Part shown: in pieces, positions 45,773-54,354 of the stretch
Layout: each line of letters begins with the position of its first letter
How positions within the stretch are numbered: the first letter of the stretch is position 1
Assembly (NCBI RefSeq): GCF_013410065.1
Contig: NZ_JACCCW010000001.1
Span: 496,001-560,000, forward strand
Direction of reading: 5' to 3'
Origin: Granulicella arctica
GTDB lineage: Bacteria > Acidobacteriota > Terriglobia > Terriglobales > Acidobacteriaceae
Length of the DNA stretch: 64,000 nucleotides
Notes under the pieces: model-generated
Database searches by the model: none
The model's input: only the letters and a program-made list of their open reading frames with translations
What the model was told of the DNA's origin: nothing
Made by a program: the position numbers and the translations under genes

Positions 45773-45952
45773 TCGAAACAGCTCAACTGAACACCTCCGT
45801 CGCATCTTGCTCTGCCTTAAATCGTTGATGAGGAAGACTCTCCAGCCCTGGCATACACACCAGGGGCCGCAATGCTAGCGGTACTTGGCAGCCCTGTGCT
45901 GTCTCTCTGAAGACTTGAATTCATCCATCGAATCAGCATTGCACGGAGAACC

Positions 45953-46579
45953 ATGCGAAACTCACTGCTGTATCTTTCCGAGAAACTTCTTTTATCTCTC
46001 TTAGTCGTTGGAACCCTTTCCTTGGGAGCAGCCAACGCATCGGCACAGGCCAAAAAAACAGCAACCCGCTCCGTCGATCTCTCCGCCTTCGCAGGTTTCA
46101 CCTACGAGAACGCCGCCTACGACTCCCCCAGCAACATCGGCCTAACCTTCGGAGCGGACTACACCCAGTTCATCAAACGTCTCCGTGGCCTCATCATTCC
46201 GTCCTTCGAACTCCGTGGCACCTTCACCCCAGGCAGCACCGATAGCGAAAAGACCGTCGAAGGCGGTCTCAAGCTGGCAACCACCTTCAAGCGCCTCCAC
46301 CCCTACGGCGACTTCTTATATGGCGGCGGCATCATCACCTTCCCAGTCCCTGCCAACGCCCCGCCCACTTACCGCCGCCGCGACAGCTCCGAAACCCCCG
46401 TCTATGGCGGAGGAATCACCTATGACGTCAGACCCAACTGGTCCGCCATGGTCGATTTCCAGCAGCAGAACTGGAACTTCCACAGTAAGCCCCCCGCCGC
46501 CCCAGACCTCCTCACCCCGCAGCTACTGACCTTCGGCATCGTCTACCACATCCCCTTCAAAGCCTACAAAACCTACTAG
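45953..46579 (+). CDS. Small outer-membrane beta-barrel protein
   Basis: A 208-aa exported protein with a signal peptide ending near ASAQA. The mature part alternates polar and hydrophobic strands ending in aromatic residues (FAGFTYENA, LRGLIIPSFELRGTF, GLKLATTF, TFGIVYHIPF), the pattern of an eight-stranded OmpA/OmpX-like barrel. Function is unknown. It lies alone between purS and the haem genes and is followed by a cluster of small palindromes. Confidence 0.72.
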   Translation: MRNSLLYLSEKLLLSLLVVGTLSLGAANASAQAKKTATRSVDLSAFAGFTYENAAYDSPSNIGLTFGADYTQFIKRLRGLIIPSFELRGTFTPGSTDSEKTVEGGLKLATTFKRLHPYGDFLYGGGIITFPVPANAPPTYRRRDSSETPVYGGGITYDVRPNWSAMVDFQQQNWNFHSKPPAAPDLLTPQLLTFGIVYHIPFKAYKTY

Positions 46580-46610
46580 GGAGCCTCTGCACAAGTCTCT
46601 GCTTTGAAAG

Positions 46611-46664
46611 GGCGGGACTTCAGTCCCGCCATAAGTCCCGCCGTTGCAGCGCGGCTTTAGCCGC
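46611..46664. repeat. Cluster of REP-like palindromes with CTTYAG cores
   Basis: GGCGGGACT and AGTCCCGCC form one palindrome (46611-46630) with central CTTCAG. The right arm is repeated at 46634-46642. A second palindrome, GCGGCT/AGCCGC (46651-46664), has central CTTTAG. The same style of element occurs at 22711-22726 and inside comF at 55059-55112. Confidence 0.7.
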
Positions 46665-46730
46665 TGAGGAAATGTTGGAAACGTAATCAGACATTCCATA
46701 GAAGCACCCGGGACCAGCGTTCCAGCTCCA

Positions 46731-46765
46731 GTTTGTCCTGCCCGATCTCCTCGGGCGGGACAAAC
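46731..46765 (+). promoter_or_regulatory. Long hairpin in the hemE leader
   Basis: GTTTGTCCTGCCCGA (46731-46745), a 5-nt loop TCTCC, then TCGGGCGGGACAAAC (46751-46765) pair over 15 bp with a single G-U. It ends 39 nt before the preferred hemE start. There is no T-run, so it may be a regulatory hairpin, a transcript-stabilising structure or another repeat element. Confidence 0.5.
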
Positions 46766-46804
46766 ACAACTGGATGCTACGCTCGATACGTGGAGAAATT
46801 TGCT

Positions 46805-47896
46805 TTGATCGAGAAAGAATCAGTAACCATCCCGGCTCAACACACCGAGCCGACCGCCAGCCGCTTCGTCCGCGCCTGCCTGCGCCAGCCCGTCGACCGT
46901 ACGCCCATCTGGCTCCTGCGGCAGGCAGGCCGCTACATGCCTGAGTACATGGCCGTCCGCAAGCACCATTCCCTGCTCGACATCTGCCGCACCCCCGACG
47001 TCGCCGCCGAAGTCACCATCACCGCCGCCGAGCGGCTAGGCGTCGACGCAGCCATCATCTTCGCCGATCTCCTCCTCCCCTTCACCCCCATGGGCCTCGA
47101 CTTCGAGTTCGTCGCCGGGGAAGGCCCACAGGTCAACACCCCCGTCCGCTCCCTCGAGCACGTCCAGGCTCTCCGCACCGACCGCGCCGAAGATCTCAGC
47201 TACGTCGCCCGCGCCATCGAAAAGGTCGCCGCCCACTTCTCCGGCCCGCGCCCCGACGGCGACTCCCTCGGCATCATCGGCTTCTGCGGAGCACCCTTCA
47301 CCCTGGCCAGCTACATGATCGAAGGCGGCTCCTCCCGCAACTACATCGAAACCAAGAAACTCATGTACAGCGAGAGCGCTGCGTGGCCGCTGCTCATGGA
47401 AAAACTTGTAACTGTATTAGTTGCATTTGCAAAACAACAGGTCGAAGCAGGCGCCGACGTCATCCAGATCTTCGATAGTTGGGTCGGCGCGCTCTCCGTT
47501 ACCGACTACCGCCAATACTGCCTCGCGCCCACAACCGAGCTCATCCGCCGCGTCCGAGCCCTCGGCGTCCCCGTCATCTACTTCGGCGTCGACACCGCCT
47601 CCCTTCTGCCCGCCATGCGCGAGACCGGTGCAGACGTCCTCGGCCTCGACTGGCGCATCCCCTTGAGCGAGGGCTGGAAGACCATCGGCCCCGGCTGCGG
47701 CGTGCAGGGCAACCTCGACCCCATCACCCTCTTCGCTCCGCACGACGTCCTCAAGGCACGCGTGCAAGAGATCCTTCAAGAGGCCGCGGGTCGCCCCGGC
47801 CACATCTTCAACCTCGGCCACGGCATCGTCCCCGGAACCCCGGTCGAAAACGTCATCCAGACCATCGAATGGGTCAAGGAGTTCGGCAAGCGATGA
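46805..47896 (+). CDS. hemE: Uroporphyrinogen decarboxylase
   Basis: Converts uroporphyrinogen III to coproporphyrinogen III in haem synthesis (cytoplasm). Signatures are PIWLLRQAGRYMPEY, the following VRKHHSLLDICRTPDVA, IIFADLLLPFTPMGLDFEF and GFCGAPFTLASYMIEGG. I favour the TTG at 46805, with GGAG 9 nt upstream, giving 363 aa. An ATG at 46733 lies inside the leader hairpin and would add a non-conserved 24 residues. A GTG at 46790 is also possible. The stop overlaps hemH (ATGA). Confidence 0.92.
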   Translation: MIEKESVTIPAQHTEPTASRFVRACLRQPVDRTPIWLLRQAGRYMPEYMAVRKHHSLLDICRTPDVAAEVTITAAERLGVDAAIIFADLLLPFTPMGLDFEFVAGEGPQVNTPVRSLEHVQALRTDRAEDLSYVARAIEKVAAHFSGPRPDGDSLGIIGFCGAPFTLASYMIEGGSSRNYIETKKLMYSESAAWPLLMEKLVTVLVAFAKQQVEAGADVIQIFDSWVGALSVTDYRQYCLAPTTELIRRVRALGVPVIYFGVDTASLLPAMRETGADVLGLDWRIPLSEGWKTIGPGCGVQGNLDPITLFAPHDVLKARVQEILQEAAGRPGHIFNLGHGIVPGTPVENVIQTIEWVKEFGKR

Positions 47897-48918
47897 GCCA
47901 CGAAGCAATTCTTCTCCTCGCCCACGGCACCCCCGACGTCCTCGGCGAGATGGCCGAATATCTCAGCAAAGTCACCGGCGGCCGCCAGCTCCCCCAGGAG
48001 GTCGTCGAGGAGTTGCAGCATCGCTACGCACAGATCGGCCTCGGCGAGGCTCCCGGCATCGAGGCCCCACCACTCACCAAGTGGACCTTCACGCAAGGCT
48101 ATCTTTTAGAGCAGGCCCTCGGCGGCCCAAAGGACAGCGCAAAGGTCTACGTCGGCATGCGCAACTGGCACCCCTACATCGCCGATGTCGTCGCACAGAT
48201 GCGAGCCGACGGCGTTACCCAGTTCAAAGCCATCTGCCTCGCCCCGCAAAACTCCCGCACCTCCGTCGGCCTCTACCGCAAGGCCGTCCTCGACGCCGCC
48301 ACCGGCATGGAGGTCGAATTCGTCACCGGATGGGCCGAAAATCCCCTGCTAGCCAAGGCCTTCGCCGAACGTCTCTGGCCTGTCTGGGCTGAAGCTTGTG
48401 CGATTAGCGGACAGCGCGTCCCCGTCCTCTTCACCGCCCACAGCGTCCCCTGCCGCACCATCATGACCGGCGAGGCCTCCATCGTCGGAGCACGCCCCGG
48501 CACCCCCATGCAGCTCACACCCGATCCCTACCCCGTCGAGGCCAAGCGCACGGCACAGATGGTCGTGGATCGCCTCTCTGTCGTCGGTATGCGCCCGATC
48601 GACTGGTACTTCGCCTTTCAGAGCCAGGGTGTCAGCGGCGGCCCGTGGATCGGACCCAGCGTTGAGGAGACCCTCAAAGCCTTGAAAGCACAGGGCGAGG
48701 TCGGCGTCGTCATCCAACCGGTCGGCTTCCTCTGCGACCACGTCGAGATTCTCTACGACATCGACATCGCATTTCAGGAGACAGCCCGCGAGCTCGACCT
48801 GAAGCTCTGGCGCGCCGAGAGCCTCAACGACTCACCCACCTTGATCCGTGCGCTTGAGCAAGTCGTCACAGGCGCCTTTGCCGCCACTGTGGACGAGCGG
48901 GTCACGCCAACGGCATGA
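47893..48918 (+). CDS. hemH: Ferrochelatase
   Basis: Inserts ferrous iron into a porphyrin (protoporphyrin IX or coproporphyrin III). Signatures are ILLLAHGTPDVL at the N-terminus, LFTAHSVP with the iron-binding histidine, and VGFLCDHVEILYDIDIAF with the acidic metal path. It starts at the ATG at 47893, overlapping the hemE stop by 4 bp, and is 341 aa. With hemE before and hemY after, the last steps of haem synthesis are together. Whether the route runs through protoporphyrin or coproporphyrin (needing HemQ) cannot be told from the window. Confidence 0.93.
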   Translation: MSHEAILLLAHGTPDVLGEMAEYLSKVTGGRQLPQEVVEELQHRYAQIGLGEAPGIEAPPLTKWTFTQGYLLEQALGGPKDSAKVYVGMRNWHPYIADVVAQMRADGVTQFKAICLAPQNSRTSVGLYRKAVLDAATGMEVEFVTGWAENPLLAKAFAERLWPVWAEACAISGQRVPVLFTAHSVPCRTIMTGEASIVGARPGTPMQLTPDPYPVEAKRTAQMVVDRLSVVGMRPIDWYFAFQSQGVSGGPWIGPSVEETLKALKAQGEVGVVIQPVGFLCDHVEILYDIDIAFQETARELDLKLWRAESLNDSPTLIRALEQVVTGAFAATVDERVTPTA

Positions 48919-48924
48919 CACAGA

Positions 48925-48944
48925 ATTGTTCCACGTGGAACAAT
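48925..48944. promoter_or_regulatory. parS-like centromere site 1
   Basis: Contains the perfect 16-bp palindrome TGTTCCACGTGGAACA (48927-48942), extended to 20 bp by flanking AT pairs. This matches the chromosomal parS variant bound by ParB (the general consensus is TGTTTCACGTGAAACA). It lies 7 bp past the hemH stop. A second site follows with a 29-bp centre-to-centre distance. Confidence 0.8.
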
Positions 48945-48954
48945 CTCAATCCCG

Positions 48955-48972
48955 ATGTTCCACGTGGAACAT
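48955..48972. promoter_or_regulatory. parS-like centromere site 2
   Basis: A second copy of TGTTCCACGTGGAACA (48956-48971), extended to an 18-bp palindrome by one more A/T pair. It ends 24 bp before the hemY ATG. Two identical sites this close are very unlikely by chance. Confidence 0.82.
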
Positions 48973-48995
48973 TCGACAGCGCTTCAAGAGGCACG

Positions 48996-50369
48996 ATGAG
49001 ACGAATCGCCATAATCGGAGGTGGAATCGCCGGGCTCACTGCCGCGTGGGAGCTTGCCCGTAGCGGTGTGCCCGTCGAAGTGACCCTCTTCGAGGCCTCC
49101 GGGCGTCTTGGCGGCATCGTCGAAACGGTTCGCGAGCAAGGGTTTACGATCGAGTGCGGCCCCGATGGATGGGTGACGGAAAAACCCTGGGCGCGCCAAC
49201 TCGCTGAAGAGTTGGGCCTTGGTGGCGAGATCATCCCATCGAACGACGCGACTCGCAAGACATACATTCTGCTCGACGGCGCGCTCGTCGCCATGCCTGA
49301 GGGCATGCGCATGATGGTTCCTGGAGATCTTGCCGCACTCGACGCTTCGCCGCTGTTTAGTTCACAGGCAAAATATGATTTTCATAGAGAAATTTTTCGC
49401 GCTGAAGAGTTGAAGACTGCGGCACCGGATGAGGATGAGAGTGTTGCGGCCTTCGTGCGCCGTCATTTTGGCGACGAGGTGCTTGAAAAGATTGGCGCAC
49501 CATTACTGAGCGGCGTCTTCGGGGGCGATGTAGCTACATTAAGCGTGCGGGCTGTGATGGCTCCCTTTGTGGCGATGGAGAAGGAACACGGCTCGTTGAT
49601 CGCGGCGGTTCAGGCACGTAGCAAGGGCCTGAGTTCCTCGATCTTCACTACCTTGCGCGGAGGGTTGGGAAGTCTGATCGACGCGATGGTGGCGACGATT
49701 CCGCCCTCATGGATACGATTCGAAACGCCGGTGACTGGTCTTCTGAAAACGGATGGTGGTTGGACCGTGCGTACAGCCTCCGGCGTGGAAAAGTTCGATG
49801 CTGTGCTGCTGGCAGCGCCGGTACATATAGCGAGCGAGTTGCTGCGCGATCCCGACAGTCGCGCTGCGGAGCTGATGCAGATGGATGCAAGTTCAGCGGT
49901 CGTCGTGGCCTTTGGCTTTGACTGCTTGTTTGAGCTTCCTCCTGGCTTTGGCTTCCTGGTGCCTCCGGGTACATCCGCCGCCAACTCCCTGCTGGCTACG
50001 ACCTTTGTTGATCAGAAGTTCGACGCTCGTGCACCGGAGGGTGGCCGTCTGATTCGCGCCTTCTTTGGCGGCGAAGCCGGGGCTCGGTTGTTAGGTGAGC
50101 CTGACTCTACGCTGATTGCGCTGGCTCGCACGGAGCTCGAGGCGATCCTTGGACCGTTGCCGATGCCGGTCGTCACGGTTGTCCGGCGCTGGCCTCGGTC
50201 GCTGCCGCAGTATGCGGTTGGGCATCTGGAACGAATGGCGGAGCTGGACGGGCGCATCCATACCCTGGGCGGTCTTTGGCTGCTTGGCAATGGGTATCGT
50301 GGGGTGGGGTTGCCGGATCTGATCCGGGATGCCCGCGCGGCGGTTTTGGATTGTCTGGGCGGGTTTTAG
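48996..50369 (+). CDS. hemY: Protoporphyrinogen/coproporphyrinogen oxidase, FAD-dependent
   Basis: Flavin amine-oxidase-fold enzyme that aromatises the porphyrinogen by six-electron oxidation. The N-terminal dinucleotide motif IAIIGGGIAGLTAAWELA, the following FEASGRLGGIVET and a C-terminal FAD segment (LWLLGNGYRGVGLPDLI) are clear. I start at the ATG at 48996, with AGAGG just upstream. Upstream in-frame codons from 48915 run through the two parS sites and are not conserved in type. The product is 457 aa. GC composition of the + strand changes from C-rich to G-rich around the beginning of this gene. Confidence 0.9.
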   Translation: MRRIAIIGGGIAGLTAAWELARSGVPVEVTLFEASGRLGGIVETVREQGFTIECGPDGWVTEKPWARQLAEELGLGGEIIPSNDATRKTYILLDGALVAMPEGMRMMVPGDLAALDASPLFSSQAKYDFHREIFRAEELKTAAPDEDESVAAFVRRHFGDEVLEKIGAPLLSGVFGGDVATLSVRAVMAPFVAMEKEHGSLIAAVQARSKGLSSSIFTTLRGGLGSLIDAMVATIPPSWIRFETPVTGLLKTDGGWTVRTASGVEKFDAVLLAAPVHIASELLRDPDSRAAELMQMDASSAVVVAFGFDCLFELPPGFGFLVPPGTSAANSLLATTFVDQKFDARAPEGGRLIRAFFGGEAGARLLGEPDSTLIALARTELEAILGPLPMPVVTVVRRWPRSLPQYAVGHLERMAELDGRIHTLGGLWLLGNGYRGVGLPDLIRDARAAVLDCLGGF

Positions 50370-50391
50370 CAGCAAAGGCAAGAACAACCGC

Positions 50392-50430
50392 AGGTCCTTC
50401 GACTGCGCTGCGCTTCGCTCAGGATGACAG
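50392..50430. repeat. Dispersed repeat of the GTCCTTC...TCAGGATGAC type
   Basis: Begins AGGTCCTTCGACTGCG and ends CGCTCAGGATGACAG, with a G+C-rich middle. The element at 62298-62341 has the same ends with a different middle. I know this kind of sequence as a common intergenic repeat in Terriglobia genomes. It lies between convergent hemY and the lipoprotein gene. Confidence 0.6.
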
Positions 50431-50469
50431 TCTGTTTGTGGGTTGGATTGTACCGGTTCAGGGTGACGG

Positions 50470-51087
50470 TTAGTCTGGCACCTGCCAGCCGACCATCGTT
50501 CCTGCGAGCGTTGCTTTGCCAGAAGAGGTTCCGCTGGTGGCCTGCTCCATTGCGGGAAACGCAGCCAGTACCTCGGGGGTCTTCGCCCAGATGGGGACGT
50601 CCCTTAGCTCGTAGTGGTAGGTCACCTGCGTCTCGGTAAAGCCGTTCGCCTTTGCGGGTGGAGTAGAGCTGTCAATGCCGGTGACGAAGCGGTGGCCATA
50701 GCAGAAGCGCGGAGCGGAGCGGGCTCCGGTCGTGGTGGTGATGTAGCGGCTGACGTGGATGGCGGGCTCCTTGGCAACGGTGAGGAGTTGCGCCTTGACG
50801 AGCGCGTCCATCTGCTTCAATTCAGCGGGATCGGAGGTTTCGAAGGGAAAGCGCGGTGCGCTTGGGAAGAGGCATTCGGAGTGATCGCTGAAGTAGGCGT
50901 TGAGGCCGACGATGAAGTTTTCCGGAGTCGGATCGGTCTTTGAATGACAACCCGCGGTGGCCAGAAGCAGCGCAAAGACGCTGCCCATGCCTATGCTTTT
51001 CAGGGTGTGCCGTCTCGCTCGTATGTGGGCCATTGTCTTTCGGGAGATTTGCATATCTCCATTAGATGCAATCTTTGCCAGAAACAT
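50470..51087 (-). CDS. Predicted lipoprotein of unknown function
   Basis: About 170-205 aa depending on the start. A basic N-terminus (HIRARRHTLKSIGMG) is followed by the hydrophobic segment SVFALLLATAGC, a good lipobox with Cys as the first mature residue. The rest is soluble with no domain I recognise. Candidate starts are 51087, 51054 and 51033, none with a convincing ribosome site. The first is 10 bp beyond the stop of the OPT transporter gene, so coupling to it is plausible. Confidence 0.6.
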   Translation of the reverse strand: MFLAKIASNGDMQISRKTMAHIRARRHTLKSIGMGSVFALLLATAGCHSKTDPTPENFIVGLNAYFSDHSECLFPSAPRFPFETSDPAELKQMDALVKAQLLTVAKEPAIHVSRYITTTTGARSAPRFCYGHRFVTGIDSSTPPAKANGFTETQVTYHYELRDVPIWAKTPEVLAAFPAMEQATSGTSSGKATLAGTMVGWQVPD

Positions 51088-51096
51088 GCCAGATAG

Positions 51097-53481
51097 CTAT
51101 GACTGCTTGCCCAGCGGCTTGCGAGCGAAATAGTAGAGGCTGAAGGCGAGCAGAGCGAACATGATGACGCTGACCCAGTCGTGGTAGAGCGGGTTGTGAT
51201 CGCTGAAGCGGGGAATGGTTTTGTCGAAGAAGTTTTCGTAGAGCTTGACGCAGACACCGAGCAGGCCGACGATGCCGCCTGCGGCGATGAGACCTGATGC
51301 GTAGAGGCTTCCGGGGCTGATCTCGGATTCGAGGTCGAGGGATGGGGTGACGCTGGTGGGGACGGGAAGGCCGGTGAGGGGATCGAGGTGGTCGGGGTTG
51401 GTGGAGTCGAAATGGGGGTTGGCGGCGAGCCATGTTTGGCGGTCGGAGTGCCAGAGGGCTACGGAGCGATCGTAGTCGGCTGCGGCCTGACGGTCGGCGT
51501 GCTGCTGGAGGCCGCGGTCGACCATCCAGCGCATGACGCCTCCGATGAAGATGGCGAGGGTGGTGGCGATGGAGAGGTAGGCTCCTACGGCCAATGTAAG
51601 GGAGCGGATGCCGAGCAGCTCTACCATGACGACAAGGAAGACGCCGAGCATGACAAGTCCCCAGGGGAGCTTGCGGGTAAGGATGCCGTTGATGACGGTG
51701 GCCATGAGACGACCTTGCGGGGCGGCGGCTTTTTCGCTGCCGATGCCTTGCATCCACTGGATCTCGATGCGATTGGTGGCGGGATTGTAGAGGTATTTGC
51801 CGTCCTCGAGGGTAGCGGAGCCGATGGCGTTGAGGATGATGAGCTGCCTGGTGTTGGAGAGTTCTCCCTTGCTCTGGGCGTCTTTGGCGGAGAGGGTGAT
51901 TTTATCGCGGGTGAAGTGGCCGGTGTTCTGGACGCCGTCGGGCAGGGCGCTGAGGGAGATGGCGATGGGTGTCTGGAGGCGCTGGAAGCTTTCGAGGCCG
52001 GTGTTCATGGCGTTGAGCGTGGCACCGATGGAGAAGACGCTGATGATGACGCCGATCATAAGGGCCACCTGCTGCTTCCAGGGAGTGGCTCCGATGAGAT
52101 AGCCGGTCTTGAGGTCCTGGGAGGTGTCTCCTGCGTTAGCAGCGGCGATGCAGACGATGCCGCCGATGGTGATGGCGAGGGCACCGAAGGCGGGGGCGGT
52201 CCAACCGCGGACGAGGAAGATGGCGGCGGTGGCCATGAGGGTGGCGATGGTCATGCCGGAGACGGGAGAGGCGCTGCTGCCGACGATGCCTACGATGCGG
52301 GCTCCGACCGTTACGAAGAGGAAGCCGAAGAAGACGACGAGGAGGGAGGCGGCGAGGTTGGGGAGCAGGCCGACCTGTGCTCCGGGGACGGGATGGAACT
52401 GGAGAAAGAGGAACATCAGCACGACGAGGAGGACTGAACCGCCGAGGACGACGGACATGGGTAGATCGTGCTCGGTCCTCGCCGGACGGGCGGAAGCTTC
52501 GCGTGACGCACCGAAACGCTTGTTGATACCCATGGACTTCAGGCCTTCGGTGAGGGCTCCGATGATGGTAGGGAGGGTGCGGAGGAGGGTGATGAGACCG
52601 GCGGTGGCTACGGCTCCGGCACCCATGGGGCGCACGTAGGTCTTCCAGAGATCGGAGGGGGACATGTCCTTGATGAGGACGGTACCGGGGTAGAGTGGGC
52701 TGCTGAGATGGGAGCCGAAGAAGTAGATGGCGGGCATCAGGACGAGCCAAGAGAAGACACCTCCGGCGAGCATGACGGCGGCGACGCGGGCACCGATGAT
52801 GTAACCGACGCCGAGGTATTCGGGGGTGACGTCGGCGCGGATGGCGGAGCCTTTGAGGAGGTGCTCCTTGCCGGCGAGGTCGGGCTGATAGTTGGGTGTG
52901 CCGGGGAAGAGGCCGAAGAGGTTCTCGTTCTGGAAGAGGGTGTAGACGGCACCCAGTCCGAGGCCGAGGAAGACGCGCGAGGCGAAGGAGCCGCCGCGCT
53001 CGCCGGCCATGAGGACATCGGCGCAGGCGGTGCCCTCGGGGTAGATGAGGGTGTCGTGCTCTTCGACGATGAGCTGACGGCGGAGAGGGATCATGAAAAG
53101 AACGCCGAGCCAGCCGCCGAAGAGGGCCAGGGCGAAGATGCGGGTGGATTCGAGATCGAACCCTAAGAAGATGAGGGCGGGGAGGGTGAAGATGACGCCT
53201 GCGGCGATGGACTGGCCGGCGTTGCCGGTGGTTTGGACGATGTTGTTTTCGAGGATGCTGCCTCGACCGAAGGCGCGGAGGATGCTGATGGAGAGGACCG
53301 AAATAGGGATGCTGGCGGCGACGGTGAGCCCGGCGCGGAGGCCGACGTAGACGGTCACGGCTCCGAAGAGTATCCCGAAGAGGGAGCCGAGGATGAGTGC
53401 GCGGGGGGTGAACTCGGGGCGGGTTTCGGTGGCAGGGACGAAGGGCTTGAAGGCTGGCTTTTGGGTGGGCGATGATGCCAT
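51097..53481 (-). CDS. OPT-family oligopeptide transporter
   Basis: Large inner-membrane transporter (794 aa, about 15-16 helices) of the oligopeptide transporter superfamily, taking up small peptides or metal chelates. Recognisable segments are LFGAVTVYVGLRAGLTVAAS and NNIVQTTGNAGQSIAAG near the N-terminus, LIYPEGTACADVLMAGE and the later NAGDTSQDLKTGYLIGATPW. Although encoded on the - strand, the + strand is G-rich here, as in the + strand genes around it. The lipoprotein gene follows directly. Confidence 0.88.
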   Translation of the reverse strand: MASSPTQKPAFKPFVPATETRPEFTPRALILGSLFGILFGAVTVYVGLRAGLTVAASIPISVLSISILRAFGRGSILENNIVQTTGNAGQSIAAGVIFTLPALIFLGFDLESTRIFALALFGGWLGVLFMIPLRRQLIVEEHDTLIYPEGTACADVLMAGERGGSFASRVFLGLGLGAVYTLFQNENLFGLFPGTPNYQPDLAGKEHLLKGSAIRADVTPEYLGVGYIIGARVAAVMLAGGVFSWLVLMPAIYFFGSHLSSPLYPGTVLIKDMSPSDLWKTYVRPMGAGAVATAGLITLLRTLPTIIGALTEGLKSMGINKRFGASREASARPARTEHDLPMSVVLGGSVLLVVLMFLFLQFHPVPGAQVGLLPNLAASLLVVFFGFLFVTVGARIVGIVGSSASPVSGMTIATLMATAAIFLVRGWTAPAFGALAITIGGIVCIAAANAGDTSQDLKTGYLIGATPWKQQVALMIGVIISVFSIGATLNAMNTGLESFQRLQTPIAISLSALPDGVQNTGHFTRDKITLSAKDAQSKGELSNTRQLIILNAIGSATLEDGKYLYNPATNRIEIQWMQGIGSEKAAAPQGRLMATVINGILTRKLPWGLVMLGVFLVVMVELLGIRSLTLAVGAYLSIATTLAIFIGGVMRWMVDRGLQQHADRQAAADYDRSVALWHSDRQTWLAANPHFDSTNPDHLDPLTGLPVPTSVTPSLDLESEISPGSLYASGLIAAGGIVGLLGVCVKLYENFFDKTIPRFSDHNPLYHDWVSVIMFALLAFSLYYFARKPLGKQS

Positions 53482-53560
53482 CGTGTTGGAACTCCGCGGG
53501 TTTCGCTGTGCTTACAGTCTGGATGGGAGTGTATCAGCGAGGCGTGGGGTTGGGTGATGG

Positions 53561-54223
53561 CTACCGAATGACGACTTCGAGGAATCGGGCGAGGTCCATC
53601 GCCTGGGCTGGGTTTACGATGGCTCCGCGCAGGTCTTCGACGCGTAGTGAGATACCTTCGATGTCGCTCGTGCGCAGGTCGATGCCTGCGAGCTTTGCTT
53701 CGGCGAGATCGGCCTGGCGGAGGACGACATCGAGGAATCGTGTTGCTTCGAAGGTGGCTCGTCCGAGGGCAGCTTCTCTGAACTGACTGGAGCGGATTTC
53801 ACAGTGGCGCATGCGTGCCTCGCTGAGCTGCGCGAACCTTGCGTCGCAGTGATCGATGAGAACGTCCTGCCAGCGGCTGGCGAAGGCGTTCATGCCTACG
53901 AGTTTGCAGTCGATGAACTCTACGCGCGTTGCTTCGAAGCTGCGCAGCATGGAGTTGGAGAGATCGCACCCTACGAATCTGGCGTCGCTTAGACGGACTG
54001 AGCCGATCTCGCTGTTTGCTAAGGTGACGCGCTCGAAGAGTACGTTGCTGCCTCGGAGGGAGGCGAGTCGGCTGCCCGAGAGATCCAGGTCGGAGGCGGT
54101 GGACTCTTCGAGGAAGATACCGTCGAGGATGGTGTCTTTGGTGGCATGATGCGCATCGCTGGCGGATGGGAGTTGGCGTGGATGGTCGCGCAGTCGTTCG
54201 GGTTTCCTGGGTTTTTCTGCCAT
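53561..54223 (-). CDS. Pentapeptide-repeat protein
   Basis: A 220-aa soluble protein whose central part is a run of degenerate A(D/N)LXX-type pentapeptides (for example STASDLDLSGSRLASLRGSN, SDARFVGCDLSNSMLRSFEA and RQADLAEAKLAGIDLRTSD), predicted to form a right-handed beta-helix. The N-terminal 30 residues are charged and proline-rich. Some relatives mimic DNA to inhibit gyrase, but most are unassigned, and nothing nearby points to a role. Confidence 0.8.
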   Translation of the reverse strand: MAEKPRKPERLRDHPRQLPSASDAHHATKDTILDGIFLEESTASDLDLSGSRLASLRGSNVLFERVTLANSEIGSVRLSDARFVGCDLSNSMLRSFEATRVEFIDCKLVGMNAFASRWQDVLIDHCDARFAQLSEARMRHCEIRSSQFREAALGRATFEATRFLDVVLRQADLAEAKLAGIDLRTSDIEGISLRVEDLRGAIVNPAQAMDLARFLEVVIR

Positions 54224-54354
54224 TTAATCCAATCTAACATTGGGTTATTTCGAGGAAGACTCCAGGCAGGTACGGGGAAATTGGTTGGCGTTGGCGGCTG
54301 CGTAGGCTTATACTGCGGGCATGGCGCGGTCCGACCGACCTGGAGCGCCGGCGA

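Noticed and set aside
47479-47892. N-terminal extension of hemH into hemE
   Set aside because: The added residues are Arg/Pro-rich hemE shadow; the ATG at 47893 gives a normal ferrochelatase start with a 4-bp overlap.
48915-48995. N-terminal extension of hemY through the parS sites
   Set aside because: The residues only translate the palindromes; the conserved FAD motif begins right after the ATG at 48996, which has its own ribosome site.
48900-50500. DnaA boxes (TTATNCACA) near the composition switch
   Set aside because: I searched by eye on both strands and found none, so I do not annotate an oriC, only a candidate region.
51388-52437. Acidic Gly/Asp/Glu-rich frame opposite the OPT transporter
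   Set aside because: Antisense shadow of a membrane-protein gene; low-complexity composition and no start signal.
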